NCBI GenBank assembly: GCA_012861695.1
Contig: JAAOOA010000010.1
Coordinates: 550,001-614,000 of the forward strand
Origin: Trematomus loennbergii
Lineage: Eukaryota; Chordata; Actinopteri; Perciformes; Nototheniidae
Length of the DNA stretch: 64,000 bases
Direction of reading: 5' to 3'
The notes beneath the pieces are model-generated. The model did not search any database, was not told the DNA's origin, and saw only the letters and a program-made list of their open reading frames with translations. This document shows positions 32,941 to 45,346 of this stretch, piece by piece (within the stretch, counting starts at the first letter, position 1; each line of letters opens with the position of its first letter). A program made the translations under genes and the position numbers.

Positions 32941-33127
32941 GAATCAAATGGGCAGTGACGTATCTCCAACGAGGCGTTTTGGGGAGGTATTTTCTGTGTT
33001 AGAGTTTTACTCGCTACAGGGTGTACTTTGAGGGTTTTGACTCTGCACACCGTTTACATGCATAAAAACCTTCATAACACACAAGGGGACGGGTAATAAC
33101 CGGAAAAGCATGACATGGGAGATTTAA

Positions 33128-33840
33128 GTTATTACTTTATTATTTTGGTGGTTTTCTTACCTTTTATCTTCTTTAACTGTGTTTTTGTATGCACCATGTA
33201 CACCAAGTCAAATTCATCGTATGTGTTAACCAAACCCATTTCTGATTCTGATTTCTGATTAAGAATCAATTAAATCAAGCCTTTTCTTCCAGCTGATTCA
33301 TTTACTGTACAGCATGAATATGTAAGATGTCGTCAGTTTTCACCTGATGTTCTGAAAGCAGGAAACAAACAAGTGCTGCCCCCCTATGCTATGTTACACT
33401 TTATAAGCTTAAGAAAATCTTAAGCACCACCTACATCAGTAAATGATAAAGTAGTGTGTACAGAATGCTGTAAAAGCAGGGTGTTTTTACTGGAGTCTGA
33501 GAATGCTTTTATCTGCTCTAACTGAGAGCTGTGGCATGTCACCTGCTGCTAACTGGAGCTTCTCTCTTTCCCCCTCATGTGAGGAATGTGACATTTCCCA
33601 AGTCCAGCACACCCTATGTACATCTCTAATGCAAATACAGCTTGGATTTTAGCTATACTTAATATTTATTAGGTACCTTTTATTTAACAGAAACATGTAT
33701 CCAGTATCATAATGAAGTAATCATTAACCAACTCATTTCCACATTCCACATTTCAGGCCAGTGCCTTGCCTTTGGACTGTGGGAGGAAACGCAGCCGATC
33801 CTCCAACAGAGAGGCTCCAGTAAACCCAGGACACAGCCAA
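33128..33840. other. No gene seen; short repeat fragment near the end
   Basis: Mostly AT-rich. GGACTGTGGGAGGAAACGCAG near 33775 is a fragment of a common fish retroposon. Confidence 0.4.
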
Positions 33841-33859
33841 CATGGATGCCACGCCTGTC

Positions 33860-34306
33860 ACATCTGGATCTTCACCTTCAATACAATACAGACTACATTA
33901 AATTAAAACCTCAGACAAATTCATCTGTACTAAAAACATATTTAAGGTCTTTCTACCCATTTAAAATTCCAATTCTAGCTTTGATAGGTGAGATAAAAAC
34001 AGGAGGAACTTCCTGCCCTGTCCTTCGCTCTGCTCTGTTTTTCTGCAGCTGGGTCTGGTCGGCCCAGACCCTAGGTGTTTTTAAATCCTCACTGAAGACA
34101 CACTTCGTCTCTCTGGCCTTCTAGTCAGAGCTGAGTATGACACCTGACTTTTCCCTGTGTTTTGTTTTTTTATATTTCTGTTGTAAATGATTGTCTTTTC
34201 TTGTTATTGTATTAGAGTGTTTATATTATATGTACAGCACTTTGGCTCGACCAAAAATCTTTTTTAAATGTGCTCTATAGATAAAACTTGATTTGATCTG
34301 ATTCTC
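33860..34306 (+). mobile_element. L2/Maui-type LINE 3' end
   Basis: The last codons read FKSSLKTHFVSLAF before a stop, the normal C-terminus of such LINE ORF2. They are followed by GCACTTTGGCTCGACC and an AAATGTGCTCTATAGATAAA tail. Confidence 0.6.
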
Positions 34307-35815
34307 ATCTGATTAATGGTCCGGTGAACCTGGAGGTGTGTCTCCTCTGTGTTTAAATAGGTGTGTGTCGTGTGTGTAAACTTCTGTGGAACACACACAA
34401 AGAAAAAATTACATTGCAAATATTTGAGAGCATGGTTTTAAGAGGCTGTGGAGATCTTGTGCAAACGCTGCAAAAAATGTTGCACTTTTAAAAAATGACG
34501 TTAGCCTGATCGAAGCAATGCTGTGTTAGTACTGTATGTCTCAAGCCAGCAGTAACAGTATCACCCAGAGTTTGTTGAACAGCGTTGTGCCACAAAGTGC
34601 TTAATGAGAATGAATTCTGAAAAGGTCTGTTATATGTGCCTCAGATGGATCTGCATGAAGACACAGATGAAGTTGAGGAAAAGATTATGACTTAGCGTTG
34701 ATATGTTTCCGCATTACACATTCGTTCAAATGTATGACGGCCGTTATATTGCTGATGCTGACATTTAATAAGTAACTGTAGGTTTTACAACATTGTAACA
34801 TTTTCACACTAAGTTCTTTTTCCAGCCTAACCGGAGTTGGTTCAGCCAAATAACAAAATATATCTTTCCGCATACTGATGATGTTTCATAGCCATGCATT
34901 TGAGAGGAATGGAATGTCACTTTGTATTCTCATAGTCCTGCTAATGGCTCTGTGAGACTCTTCACATACATGTTGGTGCTTTAAGATAACATTCCTGTTA
35001 ACATGCTCATATGCAAATATGTAACAATTTATTATAATGTTAACCACGTCTCCTCGGAGTTTTGTAAAAATATTTTTTGTATTTATTTTTCCTCAAAGCT
35101 TTCATGCAAGAATGTTGCACCAATTTGTTTTGGAGAAAAATAGAAGTATAACAACAGTATTTTAGTGCTTCTGCACATATTTTTGTAGACTTGGACAATC
35201 TTTATATGCAGAATTCTCTACTTACAGAACGCCATCAAAGATGTGTGTGCTTTAGTAGTATAGTTGCATTATATGAAAATGGTCTTTTCAAGTCAATTAC
35301 AACCTTATAGTACTTGAAAAAATATTTAGTTACATTCCTCCAGGGGTTCCTTTGTGTATTTTTGAGAGAATCTCGAATTTGAATATTAGGACTTTTAGGG
35401 AGCAGAGCATGTGGCAGTTAAAGATTTAGTTTGACAGAGCACTGACAGAGGTGAACTTCATCACCTGTCATGTTGCAGACAGACAAAGCTGCCTCCAGGC
35501 ATTCTAGAGCTGCAGCATGGTCTCTGACAAACGTTTGCATTCCAGCTTGTTCCAAATTAAAGGTTCCATTTCCACACAAAGAGAAATATGTACATATGTG
35601 ACATGCGAAAGCCTGCTCAGACAGGACAACACAGGTACCTGTAGCCGCCAACATGCAAATCAGAACCTTTACCTGTCTGACAGCGAATCAGATTTGAGTC
35701 AACACTCATTTTTAATACATAATAAAAAGTATCTGTGTTATGTGTGTGCAATATTTAGACATCATACTAAGGCATATAAGGCCTCATCACATCATTTAAC
35801 ATCATAAGAAGAAGA
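34307..35815. other. No gene seen
   Basis: About 1.5 kb of AT-rich sequence. Small ORFs lack splice or family support. Confidence 0.4.
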
Positions 35816-36108
35816 AGATGAACCTTTATTCAGTTTTTCACTGTGGCTTTAATACACACACAGTATATAGGTAGGTGGTGCACACATGTACATTCAATAC
35901 ACACAGTTATACACACTATACACATCTGGAGAGGGCCAGAGCGAAGAGGCTGCCAGTCTAGCCGGCTCCGGGGAGCAGTCGGGGGTTCGGTGCCTTGCTC
36001 AAGGGCTCCTCGGCAGGGCCCAGGAGGTGAACTGGCACCTCTCTAGCTACCAGTGTTTTGGTCGACCGGGACTCGAACCGGTGACCCTTCAGTCCCAGGG
36101 TCAAGTCC
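35816..36108 (-). mobile_element. tRNA-like SINE, second family
   Basis: On the minus strand a B-box GGTTCGAGTCCC sits near 36070. The body contains CTTGCTCAAGGGCTCCTCGG on the plus strand. It is flanked on the left by AAGAAGAAGA. Confidence 0.6.
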
Positions 36109-36216
36109 CTACAGACTGAGGATCATATCTGAAGCTACATAATAATTAGTCAGTAGATACAAAATATACGAGAAGCACAAAGTGATGATTTTAGCCAAAC
36201 TGCAAAACTGATCACA

Positions 36217-36298
36217 CGCACGCACGCATGCATGCACGCACGCACACACACACACAACACACACACACACCAACCACACACCAGACACACACACCTTG
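36217..36298. repeat. (ACGC)n/(AC)n microsatellite
   Basis: CACGCACGCA units grade into AC dinucleotides. Confidence 0.9.
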
Positions 36299-36822
36299 TT
36301 TGGCAGGTATACACCTAAAGATCTGCTTCCTGAGAAATGTTAGGATTATTTTCAACAATTTTCAACTATCCAAAAAACTTTTCCAGACATTTTTAATACG
36401 GTTCATGTTCAATGTTTTTCAATGATTGTCTCATTCGTGGTCTGATTAACAATATCTTCATAATATTCACTGGTGGCAACCAAACACAGCTACACCTACA
36501 TATATGAGCACATGATAATTGAATAAAATATGATGTGATATCTAATGTATCAATAATAATATAATATACAGTACATACAGTGCATGTTTGGGACAAAACT
36601 AATGTAAGCCCAAACGCAGCCTTAGGGCAAACTGACTCACAAACACAAAACCATAATTACATAACTGCTGTACTTGTTGAGAGCTGTAGAGGTATTGATA
36701 AAGACTAATGTGATATTCAGACAAAGCTTGGAGGCAAATATATCATTGAATGTGTGGTAACCATCAGCATGGAGTGGAGGAGTGTTTCTATAGTGAGATA
36801 ATGAGACTCGTTTGAAGTCTTC
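36299..36822. other. No gene seen
   Basis: AT-rich sequence between two microsatellites. Confidence 0.4.
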
Positions 36823-36973
<151 letters not shown>

Positions 36974-37167
36974 TTGACTCTGGACTCTGGTGTGATTACT
37001 GGAGGGAACCACAACAACCTGTCTGACAGCACCATGCCTCCCTGAGAGGAATGTGTCTGCCGTCTTTAATGCCTTATTCATTGTGTGTATAAAAAACATT
37101 TAGATCCATGATAGTAACCCAGACCGCGGTGCAGATACCGATTAATTGTGGATTAACACGATGAAGA

Positions 37168-37590
37168 GCAGTGGTGTAAAGTAATTAAGTACATTTACTC
37201 AAGTACTGTACTAAAGAACTAATTTCTACTTCTACTCCACCACAGTTCAGAGGTAACTGGTGTACTTTTACTCCACTACATGTATTTAATACCTTTAGTT
37301 ACTTCACAGATCTGGATGAATGATGTGAAATATAATCAAGTGTTAAATCAGACTTTAGTTCCACCTGGAGTAAATCCACAAGCTACCTGCAGTATACAAA
37401 GTCATTCAAACTAGCTGCACCTTTACCAGCTTTGAGAACACTTTCATGATCAATCATTATAAAACATATCATATATATTATTCTGAAATGGAACAATCTG
37501 CACAATGACTACTTTTACTGTCGCTACTTTCACTATATTTTGATGATAATACTTTTTTCTACTTTTACTTGAGGTACATGTTCAATGCAG
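37168..37590 (+). repeat. Repeat copy with the empty site of the DUF7869-like transposon
   Basis: From AGTGGTGTAAAGTAATTAAG to GAGGTACATGTTC. The segment with ACTCCACTACATGTATTTAA near 37268 is the uninterrupted counterpart of 22081-22090 joined to 24919 onward. Other fragments of the family are at 18585, 40674 and 53740. Confidence 0.7.
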
Positions 37591-37599
37591 GTGACGTGC

Positions 37600-38762
37600 C
37601 TTTGTGACGTGCAACAACATAAACATGAACCTTTCTGTTGGGCGCTTGTTGGCAGACCCTTCCATGGCAGAGCGAACAGGTACAGGCAGGGCCCATAGTG
37701 ATAGCCCTATAGTTTACATCTACTACCCACAAATAAACATATTGACATGGGTTACTATTTAAAACAAATGGTAAATGTATTTAGGAACCTATCCATGTGA
37801 TTTTAAGTGGGGGTGGACCTCAAATCCTCTAGGGGGGTCCGGGGCATGCTCCCCTGGTAAGAATTTTTATTTTATTTTGGAGTTAAATGCATCAATCTGG
37901 TGCACTTTGAGGGGGAAATAAAGAGACTAGATATATGGGAACACCCATATGAAACAGAACTGTATAAATTTCAATAATCATAAAATCATGGCCCTAACAT
38001 CCCATTTCCAATATGAAAAAACACTGAAACTTGTTTATTTATTTATTTTTGGTTCATTTATAGTTGTGAGTGTGTCTGGGCTCCTGAATCAGCCTCTCCC
38101 GTCTCCCCCTCTCCCTCCTCTCCCTCCTCCCCTCCTCTCCCTCCTCTCCTCCCTTGTCCTTTTTGAGGGGGCGCAAAGACTAGTTTTAGCTCTCAACAAG
38201 TTTTAAAAGTTTATCTTACCTTTTTTCACCTAGTTAACTTTTTCACCTACTAATCCCTACCCCCTCAAATGGAAATATGTGTTTACATAAATGGTGACCA
38301 ACCGTTTGAGACCCACTGAGATTTAGACTAAGTTAACTATCTAAACACTCAGAGAGTCCTTACCTCACCTGAGCTGAGGTTATCACGAGCTTGAATGAAA
38401 CACAGAGACCAATCAAGGGCTTTGATGTATGATCTGTATGACAGTGGCCATGTGGGCAGGCCACATCATGTAGACAGCCAGTCACCCTGTGTGAGGCAGA
38501 CCACTTAACAGGCCAGGCCATCGGGAAACCCCCCGGTCCTCTCTATGGCCAGTACGGGACTGGGTACAGGAGGCGTAGAGCGAGGGATCATTGTCCACAA
38601 GTTAATCGATCGCAGATGGCGTTGTGGTCGCAAAAAAAATAATTATTATTATTAAAGAAAAAAAAAGGAAAAAAAACCTAAATAGGTTGCGAATATACTT
38701 GGGCGGCCGTTCAAATACCTGGGCGGCCCGCCCAAGTAAAGTATATGTGTGGGAAACCCTGC
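37600..38762. mobile_element. hAT-like element, right end intact
   Basis: The right end reads ATGTGTGGGAAACCCTG, a known hAT-type terminus (CAGGGTTTCCCACACAT inverted). Inside, GGGCGGCCCGCCCAAGT and GGGGTCCGGGGCATGCTCCC are recognisable. No left terminus or transposase was identified. Confidence 0.45.
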
Positions 38763-38900
38763 ATGTTCAAAACAATAAGGGTGTCTGGCTCCTCCTATAT
38801 AGACAGTGGGGGGGGGGCTGCTTTTGTATATAAACACACACTTAAAGACAGCTGAAGGAAGTGTATCTTCAAAGGACATCCCTCCACCTCCACCGAGCAG
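38763..38900 (+). promoter_or_regulatory. Promoter and 5' UTR exon of the CAP gene
   Basis: TGTATATAAACACAC near 38826 is a TATA box. About 30 bp downstream begins a likely 5' UTR exon that ends at GAGCAG/GTACGT (38900). A G-run (38807-38817) lies just upstream. The promoter starts immediately next to the hAT terminus at 38762. Confidence 0.55.
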
Positions 38901-39129
38901 GTACGTGTCTGAGATCCCTGCACCACAGGAGAGGGTCTGAGACTGACTCTTGATGAGATCTGGACTCTATGAAATGACTCTTTCATCGCCACCACACTAT
39001 GCCTGGCACATATTATTGAATTTGTTATCAGATATTGGATTTTTTGGGATTATTTAAAATGTTGTTGAAGTCTATACTTAATTTGTAACTCTTTTCTTTG
39101 TCATTCCAGGCTCCATTACAACATACACA

Positions 39130-41797
39130 ATGGCAGGTTGGTGCATTGTTTGCTCAGGAATTATTTTCCTTCAGGAAAAAACACTTATCATAGTGTGTTA
39201 TCATAGGGCAGAATCCTGTGTACACCCGCAGGGTTTTAAAAATGCAGCCTCACATATTGAAGATCTGTTTCCTCTAAGGGCTCATAGGTTATTCATGTTT
39301 CTTTCTTCGACAGATGCAAGCTTCCAGAAGGAGTTCCTGGAAACCCACAACGCCTACAGGGCGAAGCATGGCGCGCCACAAATGACCTTTAACAGCGAGA
39401 TGTGTGCCTCCGCTCAGAAGTGGGCTGACCACCTGCTGTCAATCAGCGGCCTGAAGCACAGTGAGACTAAGGACGGGGAGAACGTCTACTACATGTCAAA
39501 TTCAGCAGGCTGCAATCCCACAGGTGCTGCGTACTCCTTCACCTAGTTATTTAATCCAAATGTTGTTTGTCTACATGCTCCGGTAAGACTGTGAAAAACA
39601 AGACAGACCACTATGATTAGGCAATAAAACACCACTGCTTCAGGCTTCCTGTTGTTGGAGCTCACAGCAGTTTATCAGTCTCTTGTACATCCTGTGTTCA
39701 CAATGTTTTATCAATAACCACCAACCTGTCGTTTTGAATCATTTTCTTTTTTTTACACCAAATCCCTTCTCTGCCATTGCAGTTTGTTGTCTTTCTATGA
39801 CTTTGCCAACTTTGGATTTATATTAGACAAAAAGATAATATTTGCTTCCAGAAACACAAACCTCAACTACCTATTCATGATGATATAAGACTCATTTGAT
39901 TTTTTGTGAATTATATTATTTTAGGTAAAGAAGCTGTGGATTCGTGGTACAGTGAGATCAAAGATTACAACTGGAGCAGCCCGGGTTTCAACAGCAATAC
40001 TGGTAAACACAACCCAACTGTTGATTTATTTCATAAATCCTTAAATAAAGAAAGCTTTGAAATGTGAAGGTCAGTAAAACGATCCAATGTTACTATCTGC
40101 ATACCTTCAATCACTTAAGTTAAAGCTATAAGAAAAAAGGAAGTTACCAATTAGATTTTACATGTTTCTTTTTTTATGGCTGCAAGTTGTATGTACACTG
40201 AAAAAACGGAAACGTTGACTTTCATTAAATGTATTATGTCAACGGAATTCATATAACTATATTAGGTTAGTTGAAAGCAATAACATAACGTTTAAATAAA
40301 GAATGTTCAACTTAATTGTATTGCTTTCCACTAACCTAATACATGTGACATTTGTAAAGTCAATGTTTCAGTTCTTTCAGTGTGAGGTTGAGTGTAACTC
40401 CATACACTGCTGCTCCCCCCCCCCCCCGCAGGGCATTTCACTCAGGTGGTGTGGAAGGAGAGCAGCGAGCTGGGCGTGGGGCTGGCCACTGACGGAAAGA
40501 CTGTGTTTGTGGTGGGGCAGTACAGGACGGCAGGAAACATGACCAACCCGGGATACTTCGAGGCAAACGTCCTCCAAGGTAACACATTGCAGCGTTGCTT
40601 AGAGTATTGTCTGAGTAGGATATTTTACACGTTACCTTACAAAAAAACCTGTTACAATGTGTATCTCTAAAGGCAGAGGTGGGAAGTGCATTTACTCAAG
40701 TACTGTGCTTAAGTACTATTTTGTCATACTTGTACTTTCCTTGAGTATTTCCATTTAAAGCTACTTTATACTTCTACTCCATTACATTTCTAAACATTTA
40801 TTGTACTTTTTACTCCACTACATGTTTTTAACACTAATACGTACCAGCTACTGTTTACATAATTATTTAACACATGAGATTTGTATATGATACGTTACAC
40901 CCAATATATTTCAAAATGTTAAAATGGTCTTAATATTAACAAACAACAGCATTTAAATGCTCTTATGTGTATTTGTAAGCAATTAAAATAAGGACTAATT
41001 TAATATTCTATAATAATATATTACTTTTAAACAGCCATGGTGCATAATGGGCCATTTGCCTTGCAGTGCTTCAGGACTTTCACTTATAATGAAGTATTTT
41101 GGGGAAATGTAAAATATCTGTTTAACTTGTGGGAATGTCCTTGCTCAGACATCTATTTTACTTGAGGGTTTCGCTACTTTATACTTCTACGCCCCGTTAT
41201 ATTTCAGAGAGAATTGTTCTACTTTATACATTTAATTGACCTCTTTAGTTACTCTTCAAATTAAAGTTCATGGTTTCACATTGAAAACCCATAATCCCTT
41301 TATATGTTATACATATGATGCAAACAGTGATCATCTTAAAATTCCAGAAAGAATATGAAATGATTAAAATGAGCTACTTTTTGAATAGCTAAACGATAAA
41401 TATTGGTGTAGTAATGATACAGCAACTTATACATTAGAGCATCATAAACACTTATTTTCTTTTGATACTTTTAGTATTTAGCTGCTGCTCTATGTCATGG
41501 TCCTGAAGTGATATTTAAATGCACGTGCATGCATGCATGTTTTTGTACGGTTCACATAGAAAAACCTTTTATGTGATAACTGCCACTTTGTGCTGCTTCT
41601 TCGTCCTCTGGGCTGCATGGAGACGGATGTTCCCCAGAGAGGTTTCCTCTCATGCAGACACTTTCTTTCCATCAGCAAGCAGGATGTTCCTTCCTCTCCC
41701 ATGCAGTTTTATGAACACTCAACATTTTTCATTGGTTTCCTATGTTTATAACTCATCAGCTGAACACATTATTATTTATTGTCCATTTCCAGAGTAA
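39130..41797 (+). CDS. glipr2-like: CAP-superfamily protein, GLIPR2 (GAPR-1)-like, five coding exons
   Basis: Coding exons are 39130-39136, 39314-39523, 39925-40002, 40432-40578 and 41793-41797. All have GT/AG borders and consistent phase. The protein has 148 aa, the size of GAPR-1-type single-domain CAP proteins. FLETHNAYRAKHGAPQM is at about 10-26. CAP cavity residues H51 (LKHS), E58 (GENVYY), E83 (WYSEI) and H100 lie in order, with GHFTQVVW at 99-106, and GQYRTAGNMTNPGYFEANVL is the conserved end. There is no signal peptide, consistent with a cytosolic or Golgi-membrane-associated protein; human GLIPR2 associates with Golgi lipid rafts. The last exon supplies only one codon and the stop, so most of it is 3' UTR, with AATAAA near 41980. 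A pseudogene is unlikely because every site is intact. Confidence 0.9.
40196..40382. mobile_element. Small TIR element (MITE) in intron 3 of the CAP gene
   Basis: CACTGAAAAAACGGAAACG and the inverted ATGTTTCAGTTCTTTCAGTG frame about 187 bp with an internal AGGTTAGTTGAAAGCAAT / ATTGCTTTCCACTAACCT inverted pair. Confidence 0.6.
40674..41470 (+). repeat. Diverged CAGAGGTGGGAAG repeat in intron 4
   Basis: GCAGAGGTGGGAAGTGCATT, ACTCAAGTACTGTGC and later TACTTTTTACTCCACTACATG mark this family. The remainder is AT-rich intron. Confidence 0.5.
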
Positions 41798-42090
41798 AGG
41801 CTGTGCATTTTACAGCTGGCAGAGAGGAGGGGGGAGCAGGAAGCCCCTCCAGTGGTGGAGCGAGCCCGAAGAAGACCTGCACCCTGCTGTAGACCACGTA
41901 ACCCTCCCTCCAACACACTGCTGCTAAATATGTTCCATGTTGTTAAATAGTTACAGCCTATACAAAAACATGTTTTGTTGAATAAAATTGTCTTGATTCA
42001 AAATGCTTTGGATTGTATTGAGGTTCAATATGAAATTATTCAGTTTATACATCAGGCAAGGCAGGTTTATTTATAAAATACCTTAACCTG
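41798..42090 (+). other. 3' UTR of the CAP gene and short spacer
   Basis: Follows the stop at 41795-41797 and includes AATAAA near 41980. Confidence 0.6.
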
Positions 42091-43179
42091 TTAAGCCCCA
42101 TTCCCCCAACATCGCAATCTGCAAGAAACAGCGTCTGAGGGCTTCTTAACATTTAAAAACCTATTAATGTGTCATACCCACTTAACGGGAAGAAACTCAG
42201 CTATCAGACAATATTAACCATTTTTAGCAAAACGAAACACAAGATTAATAACAAAGGCTCTGAATTAGCCCTGAGCGAAACAATGCTAACACACTTAGCA
42301 CAGAACTCACGTTAAAATACCCTTATTACTTATCGGATCTGCACAAAGAAGATATCGATTAACAAACTGAGATTGCACAGATTCTACAGGTATTAGTATC
42401 ATCACTGACCGATCCGAACTCGCGACATGAGAAGCTAACAAAGACATCATACCACGTGTTATTAGTTACCTTTGTTGTTTTCTGATCAAAGTTGTCTTCA
42501 ATGGCATTAAAACGATAAAAACGCTGCTGAAAGTTAATCCATAGGTGAATCCAATGTGTCTGTGTCACTTTGAAATGATTTCTGATAATCCATCAGCATA
42601 AACCTAGTTTTCAGATTTCAGAGCGTAAGATAGGAAAACTGCGTGTGCATAGCTCTCATTTATCAATGGTAACATGTGGAAATTCCCCTTCGATTCTATT
42701 GGCTCTAACGGTTCAAAAAAATGTCAATCATCAAAATCGACCAATGGGTTCCAGAGAAACGGCAAATTTCCATTTCCACCCAAATGACCCCAGAGGTTTC
42801 TCTAAATCTCTCTAAAAAGGTCAAATGTCACTTATTTTGCATCAATCTTGATACAGGGTACTTATTATCTGTTATAATTTGGATTCCTAAAGCTTTTAGT
42901 CTACTATCCCATCATTCAAGGGTGGTTTTCACTATAAGTAATGGGTTTTCTTTGGACGGACACTATCATTTAAAAATAATTACTATGTTCAATCTGAATT
43001 TACTTTAAAATAAAAAAAATCTAACTTGCTTCTGACTTTTCTAAATCCAATTCACAGGTTTATCATTGCTTTGAGAAAAAAAGATTATTAATTTACCCCT
43101 TTTAGAAGTTAAGTTATAGTCATCTGCTCTGGGAATGTCATTTCGAGCCTGAAACCTGAAAAACAGGCTCAGGGCTTAA
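42091..43179. mobile_element. 1.1-kb TTAA-type element
   Basis: Left end TTAAGCCC at 42091, right end GGGCTTAA at 43172-43179. It contains no transposase; ORFs inside are short. It is placed with piggyBac-like elements on the TTAA borders only. Confidence 0.5.
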
Positions 43180-44583
43180 CGTGAATCCATGTCGCTTGTC
43201 ACAACTCCTCGCTTAATGCGGGTTTTTTTACTTCATAATTTACTCCTGGTACCATGTTTTGTTTGTTGGTCTATAAATGAACTGACTCATGCTCCGTGCT
43301 AAACTCTTAGCCATCTTTATTATTAATGATCATGTTCAGGTGTTTTACCTTACATGTTTAAGCATAGATCACAACTATGTAGCGACACCTTGTGGTAGGA
43401 GTGTGTATCTATCTAATCATCACAAAGCCCTGTTGGCGTCAACTGCCAATGTGAAAACATTTCTGAAAGATTCCACTAGGTGGCAGCAAAACCCAGCAGA
43501 ATGGGCTTCTTTACTCTGCATGTTCCACATTAAAAAGGACCTGCACAAAAATGGAAATCTATTGCTGAGCAATCACATTCACTTACAATGCACACAACAA
43601 AATAGTACATATCTTTATATAGAATGTATTTACTTTTGTTATTCATGATTGAATGGTACATTTTAAAGCACATTTAACCAAGGGTAAGGTAATAATAAAC
43701 TTTTCGGGATTATCATCTGATTTCACAAATACATTTGTTTTATGACAGACATTAAATACTGTACTTATATTTAGAAAGAGAAATCTACTTGTTAATGATT
43801 TATTTATATAACTTTCTATAGTGCATCGGTGGAACTGCAAAACCATTACCATCTATACCTCTCCAGTCTATTTATCATGAGCCATGTTTTGAAAGTAGTT
43901 TGCATTTAGTTGGTGAGCACATCAGGAAGTCAACTGGCAGTATGCAAAGAGCTGTCAGAAGGGAGGTGTGCAGATAAGAATGAGAGTGTTCTGTCCCTGC
44001 CTGTTTTGCCTAATGTCCTCTGTCCAGGTTTGTGGAGCAGGATGCTGGAAACCATCATAAAAGGGTTCAGGTAGTCCAGTTTGGATCAAACTCACCATCA
44101 TATCCAGGTTTGTAGATGTTTGCACTGAGAGGGTTGCTGGATGACACTAAACATGTGTATGATCATATCTGGATGTCACCATCAACGTAATCTAAAGTGA
44201 TCAGGAAATGCCCTAAAAGTGTTTATAAAATATTATCCTGATCACCATGACTTTCATTCAGCAGTTTGCTTCACTCACTATCAACATTGAAGGAAGCGTT
44301 CACATTTATTTTCCTTGCTGAAGAGCACTAAAAGAGTCCAGTGAGCACATTCTACAGTACTCCTCTGTGTGGGCCTTTAGAGTCTCAGACCACAACCGCT
44401 CAACATTTTGGATGCATACATTTCCAGGGTTACTTTAAAATGTATTCTGTAACAATGAATTCCTTTAAAACTACTTATCAGAATCACAATATCACAATAT
44501 ATATTTTACTTTTGGATTACATCAGTATCAAATGCAATGCATCAAAAATAAGAGAAAATAAATGTCAATAAGATGTTTTTTAC
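43180..44583. other. No gene seen
   Basis: AT-rich intergenic sequence with one CTCF-like motif. Nothing else supported. Confidence 0.4.
43472..43488 (+). promoter_or_regulatory. CTCF-like motif
   Basis: TTCCACTAGGTGGCAGCA is a strong match to the CTCF core in non-repetitive sequence. Binding is unproven. Confidence 0.45.
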
Positions 44584-45075
44584 TTAAAGGGGACCTATCA
44601 TGCAAAATGCACTTTTGTACGTCTTTTATACATGAATATGTGTCCCCGGTGTTCCAGGGAACTCACCAAGTGTCAGAAAACACAACCCTCTCTATTTTCC
44701 TCCATACCCAAATCTCTAAAAAAGGGGCTGCAACGGATCTGATAAACTGATAGATTTGAACACTGTCCTGACGTCAGGACGGTGGCGCTACGGCTATTGG
44801 GCCAACTCCACCAATCAGGAGGAGACAGCCACGGCCATTGCCGTTCGAAAGCGCTGGAGACGCTGTAGTACATATGCCAGGCCTATAGGTGGTGCTGTTC
44901 TCACAGAATCTGCCCTTGCAAAACAGAGCTAAAAAATGTCAAATTGAGCAAAATGAGGCATGGCTAAAATGCATGATCTGTTTGGTATTTTGAAAAAATA
45001 AAAGTATAAATATGCCTTATATAGGTATGGTCCTACACTATATTATTATAATATAGCATGATAGGTCCACTTTAA
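44584..45075. mobile_element. 492-bp TTAA-type MITE
   Basis: The ends TTAAAGGGGACCTATCATGC and GCATGATAGGTCCACTTTAA are inverted repeats bounded by TTAA. Its right 180 bp match 1345-1523. Confidence 0.75.
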
Positions 45076-45090
45076 GCGTATAATGTAATG

Positions 45091-45346
45091 TCATTAAACC
45101 GCTCTTAAAAAGAATAATCTAGATGCTTCAGTAATGAACAATTACAGACCAATATCAAACCTGCCATTTCTAGGTAAAATCATTGAAAAAGTTGTTTTTC
45201 AACAGTTGAGTAACTTCTTGCATTTAAATAACTGTTTGGATGTGTTCCAGTCAGGATTTTGTCCAAACCACAGCACTGAGACTGCTCTTGTAAAGGTCTT
45301 CAATGACATCCACTTAAAACAGACAGTGGCAGAACTTCAGTGTTAG
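45091..45346 (+). mobile_element. LINE reverse-transcriptase fragment
   Basis: The frame reads NYRPISNLPFLGKIIEKVVF then FQSGFCPNHSTETALVKVF. This is the N-terminal RT region of an L2-like LINE. It is cut at both ends, with a frameshift near 45118. Confidence 0.75.

Larger units (their letters stand above)
30931..33127. mobile_element. 2.2-kb TTAA-type (piggyBac-like) element
   Basis: Left end TTAAGGGCCCATGTCATG, right end CATGACATGGGAGATTTAA. Both are bounded by TTAA (30931-30934 and 33124-33127). It lacks a transposase ORF but carries a possible exon on the minus strand and is interrupted by a solo LTR. Its ends resemble those of the 44584-45075 family. Confidence 0.65.

Noticed and set aside
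36217..36298. Possible CRISPR-like or satellite array
   Set aside because: Simple AC/ACGC microsatellite without spacers; the genome is a vertebrate.
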